From Benincasa hispida (taxonomy: Eukaryota > Streptophyta > Magnoliopsida > Cucurbitales > Cucurbitaceae), in assembly GCF_009727055.1 (NCBI RefSeq), contig NC_052359.1, forward strand, positions 64,549,588-64,613,587: 64,000 nt of DNA. The letters run 5' to 3'. The position numbers were made by a program, and so were the translations under genes. Positions 11,901 to 23,900 of this stretch are shown one piece after another. The notes under the pieces were generated by a model. The model searched no databases. It was not told where the DNA came from and was given only the letters and a program-made list of their open reading frames with translations. Position 1 is the stretch's first letter. Each line of letters begins with the position of its first letter.

Positions 11901-14900
11901 GAGGCATCATTTTGAAGGGCATGTTGAGGATCCCGCATTGGAAAAATCAAGGGACCTCACACTTTTAATAAGATTGATGAGTTACTCCTCTCATTGCCAA
12001 TTGGTTTTGTGAAGGAACCCCATGTTGTCTAATACCATTTTAAATCCTAAATCACCTGCTCTGGTACCATTTTAAATCACCAATTGACCCAAAAGCTTAA
12101 TATAATATCATTTAACAGAAACGATTTCATCCAAGACTCCATTATATATATATAATGTGCTTAGACATCGGAAGGCCAAGGCCTCCCTTCCATTTTTTGT
12201 AAATTTTTAATACTCCAGTGAAATCTTATTGCAATTGAAAAAAATCTAATAGAATATGGATTTTTTCAATTGAAATAATCTAGGATTTAATATCCTATGA
12301 GTTTCATTTGACACCCAAATGTTGTAGAGTCAGACAGGTTGTTCCGTGACATTAGTCGAGGTGTGTGTTAGCTGGCCTCGATGCTCACAGATACCCAAAA
12401 AAAAGAAAAACAATACAATAGAATCAAGTTTGGTGGATAACTAAATCTATTCCTCATTTTCTCCATCCAGAAGTCCTTTCATCAAACTTTTTTGTTTTTT
12501 CGTTGTTTTGATAAAAGCAATACTTTTCATTGAGAATAAACGAAAGAATCCAAGCGCAAACAAAAAGACCAAAGCCCACAAAAAAAAGAACCCAATCTTT
12601 TTTTTTTTAAATAAGAAAACAAAAAATTAAAAAAAAAGAGCCAAACACTGGCATATTTCTAGTGGTATCATCTATTTGGGTTTATAGCTTGAATGAAACA
12701 ATCAATATTTTAAAAACAAAGTGAGGCATTTTGGGTTTCATTTCCTTTTTAGTGTATGACTTCGATAATGTTTGATCTTATATTCTTGTTTTAACATTCA
12801 ATCGTGTAATGTATAATTTTGCATTTTAATCTATGTCCCCCTTGAAAATAACTCCTAAATGCAGATGGAGGTTCTTAATGAAGATGAATGGTGGACTAAG
12901 ATGGACCAGATGAAAAGAGGAGGGGAACAGGAGATGATAATTAAGCTTAGTTATAGTCGAAGTGATCAAGAAATCCTTTCTGACATGGCTTATCAACAGG
13001 GTCTTTACTTGTACGTTTCTGCTGCCATATTTAACAAGAATTAATATTAGACTTACTGAAATCTATAATTAAGTACAAAAACAAGCTTGAGTTTTTACTT
13101 GTCTCAGTTTTTGTCCCCTTAATCATTGAGAATATTTTTTCCTTCACTATTAGCACTTCATTGTTATTTGTGTTACGAGCCTACAACCTTTTGTACTTTT
13201 TATGGTACAAAAACACTATATATGCAATATGCTACCTCGGATGGGATCTGATACTTTATTTTACTGATTCTGTGCTTGTGGAAAGAAAGCCATGTATATA
13301 ATAAGGGGAAGACCCTTGTGGTTAGTAAAGTTCCATTGCCAGATTACCGGGCTGATCTTGATGAACGCCATGGGTCTACACAAAAGGAGGTTCATTTTTT
13401 GTCTTTTAATGAATTGTTATGACTTCTTTTGGTTACCCAAACTGTTTAAGCTGAGTCTAACCTCATTTTAATCTATGTGTAGATTCGAATGACTACAGAT
13501 ATAGAGAGGAGAGTTGGAGATCTTTTGGATGATTTGCAGTGTCAGGGGAGGGAGCACAGTGTTTCGTCTACTGCATCAGTTGATAAAGGCAAACAGTTCC
13601 CAACTTCTGTAAATAACATAAAACCTGCCTACAAGTTGGAGACTGATTCAGCAAAGGAGAAACTTAGTGCTGAACTTAAGCAGACACAGGAAGCGATGAA
13701 AGTAAATTTGCTAGTCTTTTCTAATGATGCTTTCTCTCTCTCTAACATAAATATAATGTAACCTATTGTGCATTGCAGGGAAACGATGGCTTAAAAGCAA
13801 TGTTGGCATTTAGGGAAAAGCTTCCTGCATTCAATGTAAAATCTGAATTTATAAAAGCAATGACAGAAAGCCAGGTGCAAATGCTTTGTCTCTATCAATC
13901 TTTATATTTATCTTAGCCAAAAAGTTATCTTCATTTTGAAGCTAACATTTATATTTGAAAATTTGAACATTTTCTTCTCTCCCCTCCTGATTTGACCAAA
14001 AAGATAACAGAAAGGATATAATATGTGACACACTATTCTATGCTGAACATTTGTTAGAGTTCGATTAGGAGAGAGCTTAGTTTGTACGTGAGGAGTTATG
14101 TGAAATAACTTGACATAGCACTAATTTGTTAGAGATTATTAGTTTCCACGGTCATGATGGAACAAAGAAGGCATATTTGGGTATAAACTATTGGAGACAG
14201 ATAGAGCCAGCCTTCTCAGAATCAACCTTTGAATTTCCCTTTAGTATTCTATTTCTTTTTCTGAGTTTTTATTGTATTGATTGATTAAGTCTATTTTCTC
14301 AAAGGTGACTGTTTCAACAGAGTATTGATTTCTATGAATGTTTGACTCAAGGGGCATTATGGCTTTATTTCTCTAGTTAATGCTATCCACAATTTTTGTC
14401 TTGAATGTCAGGTATTGGTTGTTTCAGGAGAGACAGGATGCGGTAAAACCACACAGCTCCCTCAATTTATTTTAGAAGAGGAGATATCAAAACTTCGTGG
14501 TGCTGACTGCAAAATAATATGCACCCAACCTCGGCGTATCTCTGCTATTTCAGTTGCTGCTCGCATATCCTCTGAAAGGGGAGAAAATCTTGGTGAAACA
14601 GTTGGATATCAAATACGATTGGAAGCAAAACAATCAGCTCAGACTCGACTACTATTTTGCACCACTGGAGTTCTACTGCGGCAGTTGGTATATATTCTTT
14701 TCATGTGCATGTGTTTCTGATTTATTTTTAATAGCCCATGGATCTCTTTTTAACTCCCCAATAATTTCGTCTATGCTATGGATATTTATAATTAGACAAT
14801 AAGGGTGTTACATAAACTAGCTTGATAAAAAAGAATCCCAGGCCAATGCTTGTGAGTTGTGACTTCCAGTGTTTACTTAATTCTGAGTCAGCAATTGAAA

Positions 14901-17900
14901 ACTAATTCCTGGCCACTTATGTTGGTGGATGCAGAAATTGGAGGAATGGAGATATTAATCTCCTTTCTTTCTTATTCAATATGTGCACGTTAGGTCTTCT
15001 TATATTGGAGAGAGACCTTTTACAGTTATGGAAAAAATAAAGACCATGAAGGAAAAAATATTCATATACAAATATAGAAATTCCAACACTCCCCCTCAAG
15101 CTGGTTTGAAGATGTCTTCCATAGCCAGCTTGTTAATCATTCTGTCAAATTGTTTCTTTGGAAGACCTTTAGTTAGCACATTAGCAATTTGCTCTGATGT
15201 AGGAAGATAATGAATACATATGGTTCCTCCAATTTTTTCTTTAATAAAATGCTTATCAACCTCAATATGTTTTGTTCTATCGTGTAGAACTGGATTATGG
15301 GCAATAGAAATTGCAGCTTTATTGTCACAATAAATCCGTATAGGCATAGTAAAAGAAATCTTCAACTCTTCAAGTATCCTTTTGATCCATATGCTTTCAC
15401 AAACTCCATGAGCCAATGCTCTAAACTCTGCTTCAGCACTACTTCTGGCCACCACATTTTGTTTCTTTACTCCTCCAAGTAACCAAATTTCCTCCAATAA
15501 AAAAACAATAACCAGAGGTGGATCTTCTATCTGTAGTACTTCTAGCCCAATCTGCGTCAATATAGACTTCTATTTGGAAGTGATTATTCCTTTTGAGAAT
15601 ACCTTTTTCAAGAGATCCTTTCAAATATCTCAAAATTCTGTAGGCTGCTTCAAAATGAGTCGGTCCAGGAGCATGCATAAACTGACTAACTATGCTCACA
15701 GCAAATGCAATATCAGGATGTGTATGAGACAGATAAATTAATCTACCAACAAGCCTCTGATACCGTTCCTTGTCCTTTATTTCTTTTGCTTTTGCTGCTA
15801 GAAGCTTTATATTAGGTTCAATAGGAGTTTCTGCAACCTTGCAACCAAGCAAGCCTGTTTCTTTAAGTAAATCAAGGACATACTTTCTTTGGTTAACAAC
15901 GATCCCCTTTTTTGATCTTGCAAATTCCATTCCTAGGAAATATTTCAACGTTTCTAAGTCCTTAATTTGAAATTCACAAGCCAGTTTTTTCTTGAGATCA
16001 GCTAAGCGTGCTTCATCATCACCCTGAGAATAATAGCATCTACATAAACAATCAAAATTGAGATTTTATTATTCTCTGAATGTTTATAAAATAATGTATG
16101 ATCTGTTTGACTTTTAAGAAATTCATAACTGGACACAACTTTTCCAAAACGCCTAACTCAAGCTCTTGGGGATTGTTTAAGACCATAGAGAGATTTTTTT
16201 AATTTGCAAATTTTACTACTGCCAATCTTCTTCTCAAAACCACCAAATTTTTTAATTTGCAAATTTTATTACAGCCAATCTCCTTCTCAAAACTTGGTGG
16301 TAAGCTCATAAAGACCTCTTTCTCAAGATCACCATTCATAAAAGCATTTTTCACATCAAGTTGGTAAAGCGGCCAATCCAAATTAACTGCAAGAGACAAA
16401 AGAATTCTAATAGAGTTAATTTTTGCAACAAGGGCAAATGTTTCTTGATAATCAATTCCATATGTCTGAGTGAATCCTTTAGCTACCAGTCTGGCTTTGT
16501 ATCTTTCAACACTACCATCAGCATGATACTTTGTACACCCCATTGGTTTCTTATTTTTAGGTAATTCTACTATTTCCCAAGTTCCATTTTGTTTTAGAGC
16601 ATTCATCTCTTCCATAACTGCTAATTTCCAATTTGGATCATCTAAAGCCTCGTGTATATTCTTTGGAACAAACAAGTCATCAATTTTGGAAGTGAAAGAT
16701 CTATGATTATTTGACAATTTTTTATATGACAAAGTTTGCAATAGGATGTTTGGTACAACTACGAATACCTTTTCTAAGAGCAATGGGAACGTCGAGATCA
16801 GACACTACTGGAAAAGTACTTTGAGTAGTTGAAGGGGTAGGAATAGAAGAAGAATTACCAGTTTCAGTCGTCGGGGTCTCAGATTGGTCGTGTGAAGGAT
16901 CAACTATCTTGTCTTGGTTCCCTTGATTGAATTTTGTTCTAGTATAAAACTTAAACTCAGACACTTGATCAATATGATCATTTTGTAGTATTTCTCCCCT
17001 TGATCGAGAAGTTTCTACACTTGACATCATAGATCTAGTAACATTTGGATGATTAGGGTTGGAAATAGGAATACAAACATCTCAAAAATTTTCTTCCAAA
17101 TTTGGCTTCTCCCCTTAAGAGAATTTTGGGGAAATATGGTTGATTTTCTAAAAAAGTCACATCCATACTCGAGAGTTTTTTTGTCAAAGGGTCAAAACAT
17201 TCATAACCTTTTTTATTTGAAGAGTAACCCAGAAAAATGCATTTAATAGCCCTATAATCAAGTTTAGACTGGAATTGGTCGGGTATGTGAACATACGTAG
17301 TACATCCAAAAACTTTGAGGGGTAATTTAGAATATATGCGGGATGTTAGAAATTCTTCTTTAAGGCAGTGGATGGGAGTCTTAAAATTCAAGATCTTACT
17401 AGGCATTCTATTTATTAGGTAGGTAGCTGTAAGAATTGCTTTCCCCTATAGATATTTTGGAACTTGCATAGAAAACATTATAGCACGTGCCACTTCTAGT
17501 AAATGCCTATTTTTTCTTTAAGCAATCCCATTTTGTTGGGGAATGTCTCGGCATGTAGATTGATGAATGATACCTTTGTTTTCAAAAATTCACCAAAAAA
17601 CTCATTTAAGTACTCAGTTCCATTATCAGGGTGTAAAATGAAGATTTTGGTTTGAAATTGAGTTTCAATCATATTGTAAAATTGTTTAAAAATGTCTTTC
17701 ACCTCAGATTTTTTCTTCTTTAAATAAACCCAAGATAAACGAGTATGATCATCAATAAAAGTTACAAACCATCTTTTTCCACTATGAGTCGTAATTTTAG
17801 AAGGACCCCAAACATCGGTATGAATTAAATAAAAAGGTTTTGAAGCCTTGTAAGGTTTTGGAAAATATGTAGACTGACGATTCTTGGTGAAAATGCAACT

Positions 17901-20900
17901 TTCACAATCAAGAGATGAATAATCAATTCCCTTAAATAAATATGGAAATAAATATTTCAGATAAAGAAAACTGGGATGTCCTAGTCTATGATGCCACAGT
18001 ATAATTTGTTCTTTAACAAAAAGAGAACTGATACTACTAAGACCTTGAATTACTTTATTTCTAAAATAACCTTCATCAAAGTAGTAGAGACCATCAAGCA
18101 TCCTAGCACACCCAATCATCCTCCCCGAATCCTGATCCTGAAAAATACAATGAGATTCAAAAAATGTAACACGACAATTAAAATCTTTGGAAGTTAGAAA
18201 CGGATATAAGATTACAGGCTAATTTTGGAACATGTAAGACAAAACTGGAGAGAAATATTTTCAGTCAATTTAATAGTTCATTTTCTTGCAATAGAAGAAA
18301 AATTACCATTGACAATTCTAATTTTCTCATTGCAATATAATGGAGAGTACGAATTAAAAGAAGACGAAGAACTAGTCATGTGATTTGAAGCTCTGGAATC
18401 AATAATCCACAAAGATGAATTACTACACGAGAATGTCTTGGGACCTGTGTAAGTCAAAGAAACACATGAATTATTAGATGAAAAATTGGTGGTTGATAGT
18501 TGTAGGATTTGATGAATTTGCTCTTGTAACATGATAGAAGATTTAGCAAATAGTAGAAATCCACCCAAAAAGAAAGAGTTTTAACCCAAATCCAATAGAA
18601 GCAACCCAAACTAGGAGTGAATCAAACTAGAAAAATAGATTTTTAATAAACCAGCTGGCCAAGCCAGACAGATTGGATGCTGAACCAAAAAATTGAACCA
18701 GACCCGGTTGAAGTTGCTACCCAGTCGATAAAACACTTTTCCCACAATTTAATCTGCTACCCAGTTGAGAATTGGCCACCCACGACAGTATAGGAAACCA
18801 AGCCCACGACAGTACGGCAACCTTACGGCTTTCTGACTTCACGAGGCTCACGGCAATTGGCACCCACGATCGGCGATGATGCTTACGGGAATTGACAATC
18901 AACAACGCGATTCGGCTGGATGCTTTCAATTGATGAACGAGTTTCGTGGTCGAAGAACGTGTTTCGAAAACCGACCCAGACTTGCGCTGTGAACCTGATT
19001 CACAACCCACGACGCATAATTGGACCTGGAATCGAAATGGAGTTGGCCCACGACCCGTCTCAGTTGCACGGACTCAACCCACAACTTGGATACACGCGAC
19101 CCGACGACCCGGTTGTCCCATGATGAGGAACCCTAGCTTTTCGTTGCTCAGTCGGGACTTCAATCCATGATTCTTGGCCGATTTGTTTCAGAGGGTTTCG
19201 ATCGGCTGTGATTTGCTTCTGATGTGAAGCTTGGCTACAATTTTCTTCCTTTTTGAATGATTCCTCATAAGTCATGGATTTGCTTCGGACGTGAAGCTCC
19301 CGTTCATAGATAGAGTTTTTCTGATGCGCACCTTCAAACGAATTGGTATGTTGATTGAAGTTTCAATGCTCTGTATTTTTTTTACTAGGATTTCGAACGT
19401 GAAACCTAAGAAAATTCGCAGAGATGGCTCTGATACCATGTAGAAATTGGAGGAATGGAAATATTAATCTCCTTTTTTTCTTATTCAATATGTGAAGGTT
19501 AGGTCTTCTTATAGTTTAGGTCTTCTTATATAGGAGAGAGATCTTTTACAATTATTGAAAGAATATAGACAATAAAGGAAAACATATTCATATACAAAAA
19601 TAGAAATTCCAAAATATACAAATATAGAAGTTCCAACAGTGGAAATTTAATGTTCCATCTGAACACATCTTCAGACTTCTCCAGCCCCTTCATAGGCTTC
19701 AAATTTCTGCTGTTCTGTCTTAATGCATGTCTGAATATTGTTCTTGTTGTAGCTTTAGCAAGGTCATGGTCTCTTAAGTCTGCTCAAAGCTGTGATAGGT
19801 ACACAATCTCAGGGGCTCCTCGTCTTGAATTTCAGGTTCAGGACCCACAATTGACTGGTGTTAGCCATTTGCTTGTGGATGAAATACATGAAAGAGGCAT
19901 GAATGAGGACTTTTTATTAATAATTCTGCGCAACCTTCTTCCTCGGCGGCCAGATTTACGTCTTATTTTAATGAGTGCCACCATCAATGCAGACTTGTTC
20001 TCCAAATACTTTGGAAATGCCCCAACCTTACACATACCAGTATGTATAACATCTTTGTCGTAACATATTTTTAATATGTATTTATTTAATAATTATAATA
20101 TATAGTGTTTCTATGAAATGTCAGGGAAAAACATTTGCTGTGACAGAGTTCTTTCTAGAGGATGTGCTGGAGAAAACTCGTTATAATATCAAGTCAGAGT
20201 TCGAAAACTTTGAAGGAAATTCAAGGAGAAGAAGGAGACAACAAGAGTCTAAGAAGGATCCTTTATCAGAATTATTTGAGGTATTCTTTATCCCTAATGC
20301 TGCATTTAATGTTTAATTTATCTTTGTTGTGTATTCGCATGGTTAGTTACATTGCTATTTTGTATATTTGAATGTTATACCGTGGATAGTTTTAGTTGTG
20401 GGTCCTTTTTAAATTTTTTTTATATCCGTGAGTGTCCGGGCTAGCTGACGTGTATCTCGACTAATCTCACGGGACAACCCACTTGACCCTACAATATTTG
20501 GGTGTTAAGGGAACTCGTTGGATATTAAATCCTAGGTAGGTGACCACCATGGATATTAGTTGTGACTTCTTTTTCGTTTTGTTCTCTTTAGAAAGTCGGT
20601 AGTTTGTAACTTCTCAAATATCAATAAAAAGCTCATTTCTTGTAAGTCGTTAAAACAAAATTTTCTTTGAGAGTGAAACATGCAGTCCTAGTAGCTTGTT
20701 TTTCTTATTCTTTTGCGGTTGTAACATTGTAATTTCTGATGCACTCAGAGGATTTCAATTTCATATTACTGAAATTTTGATTGGTGGGATTTCTAATTTT
20801 AGTGCACTGCGGGAAGCAGCAGTAGGTTGTTGGTTTAGTATGTATTTTTTTGTTAATGATGGACCAATTCAAGTTATCTCTGTTGACATTTTGCGTATAG

Positions 20901-23900
20901 CCTTTAAAATATTAGAATCATTCCTGATTAGAGTTGTGTAATCAATGTATTATTTTCAGTAATACTGATCCGCAGCATTATTGTTGTTTTGTAGGATGTT
21001 GATATTGATACTCATTACAGAGGTTACAGTTCATCTACGAGAAAGTCACTTGAAGCCTGGTCTGGAACACAACTTGATTTGAGTCTGGTATGTTCTTAGA
21101 TGTTATAACGAACCACAGAAGATGAATCTATTGCTACTTCGTCCTCTTCTCTCTCTCTTCTCTTAAATAAAGAAAACAATATTACTGATGAGATGGAAGT
21201 ACAAAACATGGGGGACATAAGTAATCTGAAATCTTCTTTCAGCTTTTGCAAAAGATAAAAAATTTGAAACAAAAGGGAGAAATAAAGGATAAAGGATTTG
21301 AGATATTGTGTAAAACTCCCGTTGGCTTCACTGCACGATGGCCATGGGAAGGTTACGTTTCTCAAACCATGTTGGATACTCCAGGGAGATTTTTCATAAA
21401 TATAGACGTTTAATATTTTAGATCTTGGGCCCATTTTCTTCTGGTTTTGAATCCCTACAGGTACCAAATATACTGGCGCATTATGTCTTATTTCTAGTGT
21501 GCAAGAAGAAATTGGATCTTGCATCATGTAACCTATGCATGTGGATTTTAAAGGAATCCATTTTTTAACCAGAAACAACTTTCGATTGATGCAAGGAGAC
21601 AAACAAAACAAAAAATCCCAGAAGGGAGAGGAGACAAAAAGCCAAAAAAGCAACCTCCAAAAGAAAAAACCAACAAAAATTCGCCAGAACAGCGGACTAG
21701 CCAGCAACAAGCTAGCCAAATCTCCAAAGCAACAAATTAACCAAAACTCAAAGAAAATCCCACAAGAACTAAAGAAAACCAAAAAGAGATCCACCCCCAA
21801 AAGACATAACCATCCAAATAGAACAGCAAACCATCTGAAAAACAACAAAAAAGAACATCTCTTTCTGTGTCAAGAATTTCAAGCCCTTTTTGGTCAATGG
21901 ACTTGATAGGAACACAAGGGATGCTGACTTGAGCGAAATAATCTGCGAAGTTCTCACCATCAAGATGTTAAGGAAAAAAGACATTTTAACTTCCATAAAT
22001 AGTATAAACCCACTAATTAAAATAGTATATGAGAGGAGGGAAAATGCATTAAAAAAATCTATGTTTTGATTGGGTGTTTTTTCTTTTTTCTTTTTCTTTT
22101 TCTTTTTTTTTTGCTAACCCCGCTAACTATAGTTAATATAAAAACTTATTACTCTATTTGATTTCTTTAATTTTAATTTATTCGTCTTACTTGAAAATTT
22201 TCATATTTTGTATGAATGAAGTAATTTTAAACGACTATTGTCAATAAAGTCTATTCAACTTTACCCAATAAATTTTGTAAGGAGTACAATTCAATTTTTA
22301 ATACATGCTAAACAAATCTTCCTCGCCATTACATTCTCGTTCCTGCATCCTAAATGCCTTCTTGGAGATTAAAAGCTAAACTCAAATGCTCACTGTTTTT
22401 CCTATCCCAAAAATGCTCACTGTTTTTTGCTCATTCAATTCACTTGGTAGAGATTATTATTTTTTTTTTTTGGAGATCTTCGCTTCAATTTGACAATTGA
22501 GATCTTCAAGCTGTACAAGTTTAATTGATTCCCTCCTTTTCTTCACTAGGTCATGCTACTTCTAAGCATAGATTTTCTTTTCATATAACCAGTTGTGCTG
22601 ATTATCTGTAGGTGGAATCAACTGTTGAATATATTTGTCGCCATGAAGGTAATGGTGCTATTCTCGTATTCCTTACCGGTTGGGATGAGATTTCTAAACT
22701 ACTTGACAAAGTCAAAGCAAACAATTATCTTGGAGATTCTGGAAAGTTCTTAGTCCTTCCTTTACATGGCTCCATGCCAACCATTAATCAACGAGAAATA
22801 TTTGATAGTCCTCCCCCCGCCAAAAGGTAAGTTTGACCCTCTGCTAGTTTAACTTATAGGATCCCCTTTTTCTTAGTGTGCTGAAAAGAAAGCTAAGGGA
22901 TTTTTTTGTTTCTTTTTCAAGACTTTGATCATTGTTTAAGGGATTTTCATCAACCCTTAAAAACTGTGAAAAGTAGCAAGAGGTAGTACAGTAGTAAAGA
23001 TCTCTTGGATTCAGGTTCAGCTAAAAGATGATGGGATTAAAAAACCTTTGTGATATTGTATTATTCTTTTCTTTTTATAATAACAAACTGAACAAAATGA
23101 CAGAATGTAGCACAGTCATTAAACATCATAAAAGAGATCCCCTATGGGAGTAATCATGTCAAAGGAAATTTTAGTTCCTCAGGAAATTCATGAAACCTTT
23201 TTAATATTTCTTCTTCTTCTATATATTTGTATATGAGAGGAAGAATTCGTAATTTTTCTTCTTGATTTTCATGGATTTGTATTTGTATATGAGAGGATGA
23301 AAATATATCTTATCCAAAAAAAAAATCTTAATTTGTTGCTACATTTTCCTTCTTTCAATCCACATTTGTCTATTCTTGTAGAAAAATTGTGCTGGCAACT
23401 AATATTGCTGAGAGTAGTATCACCATAGATGACGTTGTCTATGTCATAGATTGTGGAAAAGCAAAGGAGACGAGTTATGATGCTTTAAACAAACTTGCTT
23501 GTCTGCTACCTTCATGGATTTCCAAGGCTTCAGCACACCAGGTATCCACTTTCTTGTAATGATAAATTGAAATTTATGACCCCTTTTGGTTGAGTGATGA
23601 AAATAAACTTCCATTAAAGATGAGGAGGGTGGGTAACCCCGAAAGAGAATCAAAAACCCATTTAAAGGAATCTGCTCTACAAGTATTTCCTTGCTTGCAA
23701 GTAAATAAATGAAAGAAGAATACTGCAAATACAAATTTGTGGTATCCAAATTTAATGCTCTTAGGTTTGTTTGGTTTACAAATTGATTTTGTTTTTCTCA
23801 TGAATGATTGCAAAATTTTCAGAGGCGAGGTCGTGCTGGTCGTGTGCAACCTGGTGTTTGTTATAGGCTCTATCCAAAAATTATCCACGATGCAATGCTT

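Larger units (their letters stand above)
14930..19638 (-). mobile_element. Copia retrotransposon with both LTRs in helicase intron 6
   Basis: This 4709-bp minus-strand element is flanked by exact 5-bp duplications GTGGA (14925-14929 and 19639-19643). The 5' LTR is 19439-19638 (200 bp) and the 3' LTR is 14930-15088 (159 bp); both begin TGTTGGAA on the element strand. The PBS TGGTATCAGAGCC (19426-19438) follows the 5' LTR, and a purine tract CTTGAGGGGGAG precedes the 3' LTR. The LTRs differ by indels, including an extra copy of a TAGGTCTTCTTATA segment in the 5' LTR, so the insertion is not recent. It lies antisense within a 5.1-kb intron, and the flanking exons splice in frame. Confidence 0.93.

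Noticed and set aside
21096..21848. A 250-residue minus-strand ORF, very hydrophobic
   Set aside because: It is the reverse of an A/C-rich low-complexity block in helicase intron 9, with repeated Phe/Trp/Leu and no domain. It lies within a verified intron.
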